Positions 7,105-16,367 of a stretch of DNA of 33,580 nt are shown here, piece after piece. The notes under the pieces are model-generated. The model worked only from the letters and a program-made list of their open reading frames with translations, searched no databases and was not told the origin of the DNA. Position 1 is the first letter of the stretch; each line of letters starts with the position of its first letter. Location of the stretch: positions 1-33,580 of IMG/VR virus record IMGVR_UViG_3300035698_017072; one strand, 5' to 3'. Source of the DNA: a virus. Both the position numbers and the translations under genes were made by a program.

Positions 7105-8745
7105 CTACAATTCATAGCTCCATCTCTTTTTTCCGCAGTCCCAAATACGATACAGCCCTCTCTCTATCGACCATTCTCGTTCAGTCATTCCATCAGGACA
7201 CTTAACTGCCTTTTTCCTCTGAGACTGTTTCGACTTGTATTCGTTATTTTTTGAATCCCAATAGAAATAATCAGGCTTTAGCTCATCATCTAATTCAAAA
7301 CCTAGCGTCCTATATATATCTCCATTAGTCCAAGAGTTATCTGACCATGATATGATCTTTTCATAACCTTCTTCTTTCGCCCATTTTACAAAACTCTTAA
7401 ACAACCTACTTGCTCCACCAACAACATTATGATCTGCTACCGAACAAAATCTATTCAATACAACAACACTACCTTGCTCCTGCCTATGATGAGATGATGC
7501 TGTCATGCTACTAACTATTTGCTGATTATATTCTAAGTTAAAATATTTTATAGTTCTTCTTCCGTAACCTTGAAGATGATTTATATCGATAAAGTCACGA
7601 CAATTCTTATTGTTAATTTCGCATTTGCGCGCATATATTTGCTTAGAATTTTGATTCAATATATTCTTAATAAAGTTATGATATTTCTCAGGATTTAGAT
7701 CATAATCTCGCTCAAATATATGCAAAAGACGGATACCCTTTTCTTGGCATTTTTTAGTTTTTACATAATGTTTATTCCTAGCATCTTTGGAATCAAGATA
7801 AGCTTCCGAATGCCAATAACTACCATTTAATTCTATAGCAAAATTAAAATCTTTTACAAATATATCTAATTCTAAAGGCGAAATAACTGACCTATCATTT
7901 AATCTAACTTCTAAATCAAAAGATTTAATAAAATTAAAAATCTCTGTCTGCTTCTGATGTGATGGATAAGAATATATAGATCTAAAGCGATCTTTAAATT
8001 CATCTCTCGACAAAGTAGAAGCTACAGACTGGTAAGGAAGATTAAACTTATTACTTGCCTCTTTTATAGACAATCCAGATTCTATCTCTTTCCAAAATGC
8101 CTCGCTTCTTAGTATGTTTATGAGTACATAATTATCATTATCCTTAATTGAATCTTGATAAGATAATAGTCTTTTATTTTTTACACTATTATCCTGATGT
8201 ATATTAGAGCATCCAAATCTCTTTACAACAGTTTCTTTTTGCTTGAGCTTTATTTTTTCCGACTTCAGTGGGTGTTCAACACCATATCTTTCCAGATTTG
8301 TTTTCTTTGATTTTTCTTTTATTTCTTCTAACTGAAAAACATTATCAACTCCATATTTTTCCTGAACCGTATTTTTAACCCTATTCTGATATTCGTCAGT
8401 CTTTTTTGTGTCTGATATCTTTTTACGAATTTGCTTTGAAGTGCTTGCAGACTTTACACCATATCTTTTTAGGTTAGTTTGTTCAGATTTTTTACGAACT
8501 TCAGGATCAGAAAAGGGCGACACCTGCTGCTTCATTTCTTCTATTTTACATTCTTTATGACATGCGGAACCAGATTTTGAAAATGTTCCCTTTCTCAATT
8601 TGTGTGTCTTACCACAATATCTACATGTTGCCACAATAAACTTATTGGAAGTCTTCCCAAGAGTATCCGGATGGTATCCAAATTCTTTTATTGTCTTATC
8701 TGTTAAAATTACAGATTCATAATTGTGTATTTTTCTACTTGACAT
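7105..8745 (-). CDS. Free-standing Vsr-like (EDxHD-type) homing endonuclease
   Basis: A 546-residue protein. The N-terminus has a zinc-finger-like set C41-x2-C44, C62-x3-C66. Residues 85-190 carry four short repeats around [K/R][Y/F]G[V/C], such as TNLERYGVEHPLKSEKIKLK, a modular DNA-binding element seen in phage homing enzymes. The nuclease core at 290-350 shows PLELDIFV (E292, D294), AIELNGSYWHSE (E305, H312) and LLHIFERDYDL (H342, E345, D347), the Vsr-like fold used by the EDxHD family. Residues 375-490 look like a GNAT-type domain. AGGAG 6 nt upstream supports the start. It sits just after the capsid terminator, an intergenic position typical of homing endonucleases. It is the only gene here that ends in TAG. 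It probably spreads itself by cutting the capsid-gene region of related phages. Confidence 0.85.
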   Translation of the reverse strand: MSSRKIHNYESVILTDKTIKEFGYHPDTLGKTSNKFIVATCRYCGKTHKLRKGTFSKSGSACHKECKIEEMKQQVSPFSDPEVRKKSEQTNLKRYGVKSASTSKQIRKKISDTKKTDEYQNRVKNTVQEKYGVDNVFQLEEIKEKSKKTNLERYGVEHPLKSEKIKLKQKETVVKRFGCSNIHQDNSVKNKRLLSYQDSIKDNDNYVLINILRSEAFWKEIESGLSIKEASNKFNLPYQSVASTLSRDEFKDRFRSIYSYPSHQKQTEIFNFIKSFDLEVRLNDRSVISPLELDIFVKDFNFAIELNGSYWHSEAYLDSKDARNKHYVKTKKCQEKGIRLLHIFERDYDLNPEKYHNFIKNILNQNSKQIYARKCEINNKNCRDFIDINHLQGYGRRTIKYFNLEYNQQIVSSMTASSHHRQEQGSVVVLNRFCSVADHNVVGGASRLFKSFVKWAKEEGYEKIISWSDNSWTNGDIYRTLGFELDDELKPDYFYWDSKNNEYKSKQSQRKKAVKCPDGMTEREWSIERGLYRIWDCGKKRWSYEL

Positions 8746-8820
8746 AATGTCTCCTAAATATAATAGATCAACTATGAAGATATCGGCAATATAGAAAGAT
8801 TACTTTATTTTACACGGATT

Positions 8821-8853
8821 AAATAAAAAAGGCCCTCCCCAACGGGAGAGCCC
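8821..8853 (-). terminator. Strong terminator after the capsid gene (possibly bidirectional)
   Basis: On the minus strand a 9-bp stem (GGCTCTCCC with GGGAGGGCC, one wobble) closes a GTTG loop and is followed by TTTTTTATTT. The capsid stop is about 20 nt upstream. On the plus strand the same stem is followed by CCTTTTT, so it could stop transcription from either side. Confidence 0.9.
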
Positions 8854-8873
8854 CTTTTTGACCTATTCAACTA

Positions 8874-9746
8874 TTAGCTGAGTTCAGTGACTTCGATTTT
8901 GCTTATCGCGTAATCGTTGATTACCGCGATTCCAACTTCTTCGTAGATGACCCATCCGAGACGAAGCTTCTTAGGATCGTCTGCTGGAAGAACCGTAATG
9001 TCCTGACGGACAGGGAAGGCTCCAACCGTGTCTGGAGATGCAACTACGAGGACTGTGTTCGAATCCATTCTCGAAGAGACGTGGATATCAGCAGTCCAAA
9101 GGTGACCGTAAAGACCTGTTGTAAGGATTTCACGAGTCGTTGCCTCGTCGTAGAAGTCTTTACCGAATGTACGGATGTCTGCATAACGATTAGCGTGTAC
9201 AACGATTTTTGTTGCAACAAGGTCGTGCTGCTCGATGAAGCGGAAAGCTGCATTAAGGGAAGCTGTTGAAAGCGATCCCATGTCTGTAACGATCTGCGAA
9301 TCACGGTTATCAGCAGCAGCGATAAGGCTGTTGAAGATGTTTGTGTCCTCTTCCTTCTGGATTGCTTCCTTAGCCTTGATCTGCGCGCGGTCTACGATGT
9401 AGAAACGACGTGCCTTGATCTCGGACAAACGAATCGTTGGGTTAGCAGCGATTTCGAATGTAGGTACGAGAATTTCCTCGCCTTCCTGAATCTGGTCAGG
9501 AACAGCACCTCTGCGAGAAAGGACGTGAGCAACGGATGCTACGTCTCTCTCGTAACGGGCTAGAGCGCCCTGAGGTAGCTCGTCAACCATAAGAAGCTTA
9601 CGACCTACTGCTTGGTACTCAAGAGAACGACGAATTGGTTCTACCATTGCCTGCGCAAGTGCGGTACGACCTTCATCTGTTTCGAGAGCTTGCGCGATTA
9701 CGAACTCGCGCTCTTGGTCAGAAAGACCTGTTCTGTTATATGCCAT
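8874..9746 (-). CDS. Major capsid protein (HK97-type fold)
   Basis: A 290-residue protein starting MAYNRTGLSDQEREFVIAQA. It has the expected pattern of an HK97-fold capsid: a helical N-arm, then EGEEILVPTFEIAANPTIRL (E-loop region), a long helix (RRFYIVDRAQIKAKEAIQKE), an NSLIAAADNR spine helix, and a beta-rich P and A domain ending GWVIYEEVGIAVINDYAISK. It is in the right place, after the protease and candidate decoration genes. Its codons are distinctly more GC-rich than those of neighbours (CGT, GTT, AAG-type choices), which fits very high expression. AGGAG 6 nt before the ATG, an upstream sigma70-like promoter and a strong downstream terminator suggest it has its own abundant transcript. 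The protein is shorter than the HK97 capsid itself, but within the fold's range. Confidence 0.85.
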   Translation of the reverse strand: MAYNRTGLSDQEREFVIAQALETDEGRTALAQAMVEPIRRSLEYQAVGRKLLMVDELPQGALARYERDVASVAHVLSRRGAVPDQIQEGEEILVPTFEIAANPTIRLSEIKARRFYIVDRAQIKAKEAIQKEEDTNIFNSLIAAADNRDSQIVTDMGSLSTASLNAAFRFIEQHDLVATKIVVHANRYADIRTFGKDFYDEATTREILTTGLYGHLWTADIHVSSRMDSNTVLVVASPDTVGAFPVRQDITVLPADDPKKLRLGWVIYEEVGIAVINDYAISKIEVTELS

Positions 9747-9785
9747 TTTAATCTCCTAGTTATTCGTTGACTACTATGGTCAAAG

Positions 9786-9815
9786 TAATAACAATAAATG
9801 TTTTGTTTTTGTCAA
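9786..9815 (-). promoter_or_regulatory. Sigma70-like promoter for the capsid gene
   Basis: On the minus strand a perfect TTGACA (-35) at 9815-9810 is followed by an 18-nt AT-rich spacer and TTATTA (-10) at 9791-9786, about 40 nt before the capsid ATG. It sits in the only sizeable gap between the decoration and capsid genes. The -10 box is imperfect (TATAAT expected). Confidence 0.5.
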
Positions 9816-9827
9816 TCAACCCTAAGA

Positions 9828-10385
9828 TTAGGTGTCGTTGATGTCCAAGCTAATACGCATGAAGTTTCCGCTCGTTATGGAGCCATTGATATCCACACCT
9901 GGAACACCGCTCTCTAGGGCTGCTGGCCTTCCAACCATAAACCCAACGCGGTATCCTGCATCTGTGGTTGTCAGCAAGCCAGCGGCGGTGCACCAAACGG
10001 CTCCGCCAAGATTGTATGCATCCCAGTTGACTTCTGAATCATACTGGTCGGTCAAAAACTCTCCGCCAGACATATACACGGTCATCATTCCAGATGACTG
10101 AGTTTCATTGAAAAAGTCAGATACTCTATTACTCGTCGAGCGAGTATCGCCAGACGGGCTGATTACAATATCAGCAGAATTTTCTGTAAATCCTCCGGAC
10201 TGAGTAAGCGAATCGCCTGCCAAGCCAATAATAGGATTGGCAGCATCGCCTCTCTTTACGAACCCACTGCTGTCCAATTGGACAGGCATTCCTTCTATGA
10301 TGTCATTGCTGTCCACTGCGCCGAAGTGCTCTGGCTCAACATCAAATTGACTCGCCACTACATGGTATACTTCTTTAAGTGCCAT
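9828..10385 (-). CDS. Candidate head decoration protein
   Basis: A 185-residue, beta-rich protein with little Lys: MALKEVYHVVASQFDVEPEH, then a segment IIEGMPVQLDSSGFVKRGD, then GLAGDSL. An early G-x-x-V-x-L-D-x-x-G-x-V followed by I-x-G-L-A is a pattern of small capsid decoration or stabilising proteins (DUF2190/lambda D-like). It lies directly upstream of the capsid gene and downstream of the protease, the usual place for decoration genes. AGGAG 8 nt before the ATG supports the start. It probably binds the outer capsid surface. It could instead be a head fibre or another minor head protein. Confidence 0.6.
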   Translation of the reverse strand: MALKEVYHVVASQFDVEPEHFGAVDSNDIIEGMPVQLDSSGFVKRGDAANPIIGLAGDSLTQSGGFTENSADIVISPSGDTRSTSNRVSDFFNETQSSGMMTVYMSGGEFLTDQYDSEVNWDAYNLGGAVWCTAAGLLTTTDAGYRVGFMVGRPAALESGVPGVDINGSITSGNFMRISLDINDT

Positions 10386-10422
10386 TTATAAATCTCCTAA
10401 AATACATCTATCGCTAGATAAG

Positions 10423-13400
10423 TTATCCTCGTCCATGAAGGGTACGAAGCTCATGGATACTTCCTTCTGTTTCTTCGATCCCCTCAGCAAGTTTATTTTG
10501 CTGATCAAGCTTGAATAGGCCCTGAAGCTTATTCGATAGCTCGCCGCCAGCAGTTCTTACATTGCTATTTTCTGGGATGATCAGGGGTTGTTGAATTCCC
10601 CTCGGAGCCGTGTTAAGACCCTTTGATGCATAAGAAAACATTGACTTCTCTAAATCTTGAATCTGATTTACATCGTACTGCATAAGTTCTTCAACCTTGC
10701 CAAGTAGATTATCAGCGTCAATAAGATCTGCCTTTACCATTCGACCTGCTAGGCCAAATGCTGCTTCCTTGCGAATCTTGGTCTTCTCATCGCCCGATGC
10801 GATGACAGTTCCCTTATCTTGCGTTTGCTTTTCTGGAGCATAACGTTCGTTTTTATCTTTCTTAGAATCTCTTCCGCCGCCCTCTGGGAATTCAGGGTGG
10901 TCAGCGGGAGATTTAGGTACGTCGCCCTGGTCATCCTCATGACCCATGTGAGACTTGTTACCTTGCTCAGGAACATCTACTTCATCAGAATCTTCATGAG
11001 GAGTTCTCTTCATATCTTCTGGAGTATTAGAATGATCCTTATTATTACCAATGGGCTGAATGTCCTTATCATCTGCAACTGGCTTTGGCTCGTCGAGCTT
11101 GCCAGAGGTTGCGATAAGTCTTTCTGCTAAGTCATTCTCTTGAGCCTTTGTTGAGGCAGATCGATTGTTCCCAGCGCCGTCTTCGCCGCCAGTTTGAATT
11201 GTCTGCTTCTCGGCTGAATAGCCCTGATCTTTCTCGTGACCCATTTCTGCATTGCCATGAGGAACTGTTGGGAGAACTTCCTTAGAGTCAAGCCCATCAG
11301 TCTTTTTCTCATTACCCATCTCTGCCTTGCCAGTGAAGACATCAGGACCGGATAGGTCTACATTCTCTTCGTGGCCCATTGTTGCCTTGCCGCCATTGTC
11401 AACATCTCCGAGATCGGAATCATCTTGAACGGGAGAAATCGATATCGCTGAGTCCGCTGCTTTTCTAGTCATCCCAATGGCATCCATTACGCTGGAAACA
11501 TCTAGATCGATTTTTCCATGTCCGGAAATCTTATGGGGCTTGAATGACTGAGCTTCTTTCATAAATCGTTCCTCGTTGGAAGATGCGTAGGATGGTTCGC
11601 CTTCCTTCTCCATATCTTCGCAAGGCTGGCAACTATCTCCTCTTTCTCTTTCTCTATTTTGGCTATTTTCTTCGTCATTAGACATAATGGCTGGCATAGA
11701 TGAGTCCATAGACTCAACGTCGTCGTCGTCGTCGTCGTCGTCGTCTATGTCTTCAATCATTTCGTCGCCTATGTCTTCAACTCCCTCTCCCTCATCAGGA
11801 CCAAGATCGTCTCCGACTTCATTGGCTGCATCTTCAAGAGCATCAACTCCTTCGAGCGTGTTCTCTGCTGCATCTTCAATAGCGTCGGCGGCTTCGCCTG
11901 GAAGTTCTATGAGAGCATCGCCCTCTGGAACATCGCGATGATGCTCTTCTTTCATTGGATCTTCGCCCCTGGCCATATCAATTGCTTGCTCGAACTGATC
12001 AATAATATCTAGAGGTAGTTCAACCGTAATTGAATCTCCACCCTCTTCGACATCGAATGGATCTTCTGAATCAAATGGTGATGGCTGATCATCAATGACA
12101 TCAATTATGTCTATGCCATCTTCAAATCCTCCGTCCATTTCTTCGTCTCCGAATTCGTCGCCTAGTTCATCAGCTAGCATCTCAATAGCTTGAGCATACT
12201 TGGCCTTGATCTTAGAGCATGCGAATACTGAATCTTCAATCTTATATCCATCGCGGATAAAGTCTTCAACGCATTCGTGAGAAGGATCTCTTTCTGTATA
12301 AACTTGAGCTAACTTGATTGCAAGTCCGTCATTGTATATATTTGCTGACTTCATTTGGTTGCATACGCAATCGACTAAGCTTGAACCCTCGCAAGGACCG
12401 CTAAGCGCAAGGGAGTTCTCTCCGAATCGTCTAGCCAACTTTTCGCGACAAGCTTCTACTGGGAATGTTTCGCCAGCATAATTGAATGCCTTCTTGAAAT
12501 CCCCTATAACCGAACCCTTCTTGGATGCAGTCTTGAGGTGCTTGAATGAACCGCTGCTCTGCATTTTTATAATAACATCGCCTCGCTGCTTGACTGTCAT
12601 AGCATCAAATTCTGCTTCAGTTATGCCAATATCCTTAAGTCCTCTGACAAATGCGGTCTTCGCTCTATGGCAAGATGGGCAAGAATCAGCAAGCTTCATA
12701 GGAACAGCGTAGAATCTCCATTCTGCAAATGCTACCTTGTTCTTATTCATTGCAAGACGAACGCCATACTGCTTACCCGTATCAAGGCAGAAGTATTTAT
12801 TGTCTGCAAGCTTCTCTGTATTTGTAGATCCAGTATAAGGACTAACCGTTCCAAAACTGATATTAGATTCTGCTAGCTTCTTAAGTGCGCCTGGTCTAAT
12901 GACGGTTGATGCCGCTACAGGCATTGGATCTTGACCCATGCCTCCCATTCCCATGTCGTCAACAGGTGCTTCATCATCAAGGGCAAAGCCCTGTCCTGCT
13001 GTTTCATCGCCTTCGCCCTCTTCAGTGTCCTCGTCGCTAAGACCGCTCCACTTTGTAACTTCAAGACTGATCTTGTAGTTGAATTCAGATGAACAATTAT
13101 TGCACTTACCTTTGCCCTCTACTATATTTACATCTTCAGAGCCGCAAACTGGACAAATTGATCCAGGTGGCTTGGGCATAAGATCTCCATCTTCGCCTCC
13201 CATGTCGAAGTCGAATTCATCTTCGCCTCCGCCATCAAAGCTTTCTACAGGAGCCACTCCGCCTGCTCCTGGAGGTTGAGGCAGGGTTGCTCCAGCGCCA
13301 GGAGCTTGAGATGCTCCGCCCTGACCACCCATCTGTCCTCCCATCATCTGTGCTTGCTTGATAATCTCTTCCCTTCTTTGCTGTCGAGAAGCATACTTAT

Positions 13401-16296
13401 CTTTGGTGTAATAGGAATCATCAGCGCTATCGTCATCTTGATTTAACATTTTTGCTGCATCTTCATATCTATCTGTTTCTTCCTCAGCGATATCGTCGTC
13501 GTCGTCGTCGTCGTCGTCGTCAGCAATCTTAGAAAGAGAATTTCTTTCCTCAGCCGTCAATACTGACTGCTCTTTGAGCATAACTTGGAATGCGCCATTG
13601 CTATCAACATCAATGTTGGTTACAATAAGGCTGTCGCTTCCTGCTTCTTTCTTAGCAAAAGCAGATGCAGCAGCAACAAAGCCTTTAGCATCAGAATTAT
13701 CTAAGCCAAGGTCTTCCTTTATCGATGCCATAACTCTGTATACTCCATCATCAGAACTATTAATGTCCTTGAATGCTTGACGGAACAAATTGTCATCAGA
13801 AACCCCAACGGCAACTTCCGACCTAGCATTGGCGAGCTTTTCGCGACCTGCTGATTCAGCCTTCTTGAATGCTGCTTCGTCATTTACAACAAAACGCAAA
13901 GCATTTACAAGATCAGTTGCTTTGTAATATGCAACATTGTCTCCGAGAGCAGCCAAGACAAGATCAATTGGCTTTTCATTGATAGACTTGCCATGATAGT
14001 TATTACGATCAACAGATGCTTTTCTTTCCGCAAGCTTGCCTGGCGTTGCATTTATCAATGTTAGATAAGCCGCCTTCATTTGAGAATGAGGAGTTGACAA
14101 TATTGTATTAGTTGCGTTTACGATGTCTGCTGGTGAAAGACTATATGATGCAATTGAGTCAGCAACGGCTTCTGTTGCAGACTTAAGCAGGTTCTTTCTG
14201 TAATCTAAAGCAGATGCGCCTTTCCAGCGAGCCGTATGGTCATTTTCTGTAAGAGCATCTTTTTGACCTGCAAGCTGTCGCTCAGTAATATAGCCAGGAT
14301 CTTCCCAGCGATGGTTTTCGCGAAGAGATGCGAGTTGTTGCTGAGAGATAGACTCTAGCCAATCGCCAGGCAATACAGATCCGACAGCGCTGGAGAAGTC
14401 GGTCCATTGCTTCTCGGTAATAACTTCTGGGAAGTCCTTCCAACGAGCAACGCAACCGTCAGTAACGGCTGCAAATTGTGCTTCTGTTATAAACTCATAG
14501 GCTCCTGCGCGGGTCTGAGGAGATGCAGAATTTGTATCGTTATACGCATCCGAATCTCTACCTAGTTGTTCGTCTGATTGAGTTATGCCTCCGTAGAAGT
14601 TTCCTTCGCTACGAGCGGTATACTCAGGTGTATCCGAATTGGTAAGCTGCTTTTCGGTAATTTGCTCAACCTGTGCAGGCTGAACTCCTGTTCCCGCAGC
14701 TTCTTTTTGGTGCGAATCTTTCATTTTATTGCCTGACTCCTTTGATAGTCTGTGATTCAGAACAAGCTGAGCAGCTTTGCTTGGGTCTTGTGTAATTAGA
14801 TCGCGAAGATCTTTATCTATGCCTGTTGATGCAACAACCGAGATAACATCTTCGTCTCTCAATTCGGAAACAAAAACTTCTCCTGCGTCATCAGCAGAAA
14901 TAACTACTCTATAGTCTCCTGATAACGCTTCTGCCAATCTGCGGGTATTGCTCACAGTATCTCTCCTACTTTGAATATTTGATTCGAGCCACTGCGAGTG
15001 ACTGCAAACGTGCTTTACATCATTCATCAACTTCTCTGCAACTCTAGTAAAGTCCTTCCTAGACTTTTCATTATTTGACGAAAAACTAGGCTTTGTAACG
15101 GTTCCAATGCCGCCCATGTCATTCGATGATGACCCTGGATTCATCTGCGGCATAACAGTCGGAGCTTGCATTGCTGCGGGATCCATCTGTTGTGATCCTC
15201 CATCAGAAGGAGAAGCAGGATCAGTTGTACCTGCTTGAGCCTCTGGAATAGATGGGGAAGGAAGTTGAGGGTATCCCATTTCAATTAGTTCATCAGCCGT
15301 TTCTTGAACCTGAGCAATCGTGTCTACTAGATCGCTTACATAATCCATCGAAACTGACTGCTTTTGGGCCATCATGCTGCGGACAACGCTCTCAAGAAGA
15401 TTCATTGCGTCGTTGAGTTCATTGATCTCTCTTTCCCCTGCAACTTTTTGCAACTTGCCGTTGCCTGCGTCAGCAGCTACCTTGCGAACCTGTCCTGCTA
15501 CCTCAGCAACTCTTTTTCCTAGCAGGTCAAGATTTAAAACATCGCATACTAAGCAGTCATGACATGCCGGATTTACAACAAAGCTATCTTCAATGAATTT
15601 GATATTATAGTTATATTCAAATACAGAAGTATCTTTATGTGCTATTTTATTTGCTTCATCTTTCTTGCATCCACATTTTGGACAATCATCTAAGGGAGAG
15701 CAAGAGCTTTTATGATAAGAACAATCTTGCTTTCCGCTAAATTTCTTATTTTTTCTCTCCGCTACATGAGAACAGAACTCATCGGCAGATGCAGCCTTGT
15801 TATGACAAATGGAACAAAGAGAATAACCAACCTGAGCGCCCATGGACGTTCCGGTTATGTACCCCTCTTCAATTCCTCTGGCCAGCTTAGGGTAGGCTTT
15901 GCGATCTACCATATTGACACAGTAGATGCCATTCATCTTCTCATCGAACCAAGCGTGAGCGACCATGCCTCTTGCTTTTTCAATATCATCATTTTGATGA
16001 TTAACAAAAACAGGAACACCTATAAATGTCTTTGCCGCTTTTTGCAACTCTCCTCCGGAGAAGTAATCGCCATTGTCGTTGATCTCGTCAGCTTTTATGG
16101 CAAAGACCTTAACAAAAAGATGATCTGGATGGTCTCTAATTGCTGCTTGCAAATCGAAACCTCCCAAGTCAGCAGGCTTAGTCTTATCTATAGATGCTAC
16201 CTTGATGTGACTGCTATTGACAAGCTCCCAACCTCTACCCTCTGGTATGTGTAGGGCCTCAGCTTGCAAGCTAGTGGTAGCTGTTTTTTCTATCAT
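10423..16296 (-). CDS. Giant prohead-protease-like protein with scaffold-like C-terminal region
   Basis: The frame opens with a TTG at 16329, but GGAG lies 7 nt before the ATG at 16296, so I choose MIEKTATTSLQAEALHIPEG (1957 residues). Residues 40-260 resemble HK97/S78-type prohead proteases: VFVNHQNDDIEKARGMV with His100, then EEGYITGTSMGAQVGYS with Ser151. A Cys/His cluster follows at once (C161, C164, C175, H177) with more CxxC pairs to about 260. Then come Pro/Gly/Met-rich linkers, ITE-Q repeats (546-700), a helical region, two poly-Asp runs (about 925-934 and 1518-1526), a zinc ribbon from C1048, a Cys-containing domain at about 1130-1400, an acidic region and four MG[H/N]E repeats near the C-terminus. 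Typical prohead proteases have 200-300 residues. It probably cleaves head proteins, and its long tail may act as internal scaffold (inference). Confidence 0.75.
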   Translation of the reverse strand: MIEKTATTSLQAEALHIPEGRGWELVNSSHIKVASIDKTKPADLGGFDLQAAIRDHPDHLFVKVFAIKADEINDNGDYFSGGELQKAAKTFIGVPVFVNHQNDDIEKARGMVAHAWFDEKMNGIYCVNMVDRKAYPKLARGIEEGYITGTSMGAQVGYSLCSICHNKAASADEFCSHVAERKNKKFSGKQDCSYHKSSCSPLDDCPKCGCKKDEANKIAHKDTSVFEYNYNIKFIEDSFVVNPACHDCLVCDVLNLDLLGKRVAEVAGQVRKVAADAGNGKLQKVAGEREINELNDAMNLLESVVRSMMAQKQSVSMDYVSDLVDTIAQVQETADELIEMGYPQLPSPSIPEAQAGTTDPASPSDGGSQQMDPAAMQAPTVMPQMNPGSSSNDMGGIGTVTKPSFSSNNEKSRKDFTRVAEKLMNDVKHVCSHSQWLESNIQSRRDTVSNTRRLAEALSGDYRVVISADDAGEVFVSELRDEDVISVVASTGIDKDLRDLITQDPSKAAQLVLNHRLSKESGNKMKDSHQKEAAGTGVQPAQVEQITEKQLTNSDTPEYTARSEGNFYGGITQSDEQLGRDSDAYNDTNSASPQTRAGAYEFITEAQFAAVTDGCVARWKDFPEVITEKQWTDFSSAVGSVLPGDWLESISQQQLASLRENHRWEDPGYITERQLAGQKDALTENDHTARWKGASALDYRKNLLKSATEAVADSIASYSLSPADIVNATNTILSTPHSQMKAAYLTLINATPGKLAERKASVDRNNYHGKSINEKPIDLVLAALGDNVAYYKATDLVNALRFVVNDEAAFKKAESAGREKLANARSEVAVGVSDDNLFRQAFKDINSSDDGVYRVMASIKEDLGLDNSDAKGFVAAASAFAKKEAGSDSLIVTNIDVDSNGAFQVMLKEQSVLTAEERNSLSKIADDDDDDDDDDIAEEETDRYEDAAKMLNQDDDSADDSYYTKDKYASRQQRREEIIKQAQMMGGQMGGQGGASQAPGAGATLPQPPGAGGVAPVESFDGGGEDEFDFDMGGEDGDLMPKPPGSICPVCGSEDVNIVEGKGKCNNCSSEFNYKISLEVTKWSGLSDEDTEEGEGDETAGQGFALDDEAPVDDMGMGGMGQDPMPVAASTVIRPGALKKLAESNISFGTVSPYTGSTNTEKLADNKYFCLDTGKQYGVRLAMNKNKVAFAEWRFYAVPMKLADSCPSCHRAKTAFVRGLKDIGITEAEFDAMTVKQRGDVIIKMQSSGSFKHLKTASKKGSVIGDFKKAFNYAGETFPVEACREKLARRFGENSLALSGPCEGSSLVDCVCNQMKSANIYNDGLAIKLAQVYTERDPSHECVEDFIRDGYKIEDSVFACSKIKAKYAQAIEMLADELGDEFGDEEMDGGFEDGIDIIDVIDDQPSPFDSEDPFDVEEGGDSITVELPLDIIDQFEQAIDMARGEDPMKEEHHRDVPEGDALIELPGEAADAIEDAAENTLEGVDALEDAANEVGDDLGPDEGEGVEDIGDEMIEDIDDDDDDDDDVESMDSSMPAIMSNDEENSQNRERERGDSCQPCEDMEKEGEPSYASSNEERFMKEAQSFKPHKISGHGKIDLDVSSVMDAIGMTRKAADSAISISPVQDDSDLGDVDNGGKATMGHEENVDLSGPDVFTGKAEMGNEKKTDGLDSKEVLPTVPHGNAEMGHEKDQGYSAEKQTIQTGGEDGAGNNRSASTKAQENDLAERLIATSGKLDEPKPVADDKDIQPIGNNKDHSNTPEDMKRTPHEDSDEVDVPEQGNKSHMGHEDDQGDVPKSPADHPEFPEGGGRDSKKDKNERYAPEKQTQDKGTVIASGDEKTKIRKEAAFGLAGRMVKADLIDADNLLGKVEELMQYDVNQIQDLEKSMFSYASKGLNTAPRGIQQPLIIPENSNVRTAGGELSNKLQGLFKLDQQNKLAEGIEETEGSIHELRTLHGRG
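10930..11395 (-). repeat. MG[H/N]E repeats in the giant protease protein
   Basis: Four copies of a short block are seen: KATMGHEENVD, KAEMGNEKKTD, NAEMGHEKDQGY and SHMGHEDDQGD, spaced by 25-90 residues of charged, disordered sequence. The DNA of the copies is only partly alike, so they are old or selected at protein level. Confidence 0.6.
11719..11744 (-). repeat. GAC trinucleotide run encoding poly-Asp (second)
   Basis: A near-perfect (cgt)n run on the plus strand encodes a stretch of consecutive Asp residues at about 1518-1526 of the giant protein. Such runs can change length by slippage. Confidence 0.8.
13493..13521 (-). repeat. GAC trinucleotide run encoding poly-Asp (first)
   Basis: A (cgt)n run on the plus strand encodes nine consecutive Asp residues at about 925-934 of the giant protein, just before the zinc-ribbon region. 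It is of the same type as the run at 11719-11744. Confidence 0.8.
14218..14661 (-). repeat. ITE-x-Q protein repeats in the giant protease protein
   Basis: About six degenerate units begin ITEKQL (residue 546), ITQSDEQL, ITEAQF, ITEKQW, ISQQQL and ITERQL (residue 670). The better units are 20-24 residues long and often include a basic-aromatic pair such as ARWKD, HRWED or ARWKG before the next unit. The DNA has diverged, so these are protein-level repeats. Confidence 0.75.
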
Positions 16297-16367
16297 GAAA
16301 TAACTCCGCGTAAAAGCATATAATTGCAATTACTTTCTAATGTTGCAAAAAGAATAAAAATCCTCTT

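Noticed and set aside
10386-10422. Terminator in the gap before the decoration gene
   Set aside because: Only a 5-bp ATCTA/TAGAT stem without a T-tract is visible.
15712-16254. 180-residue plus-strand ORF
   Set aside because: It lies wholly opposite the conserved protease domain of the giant protein and has no recognisable domain.
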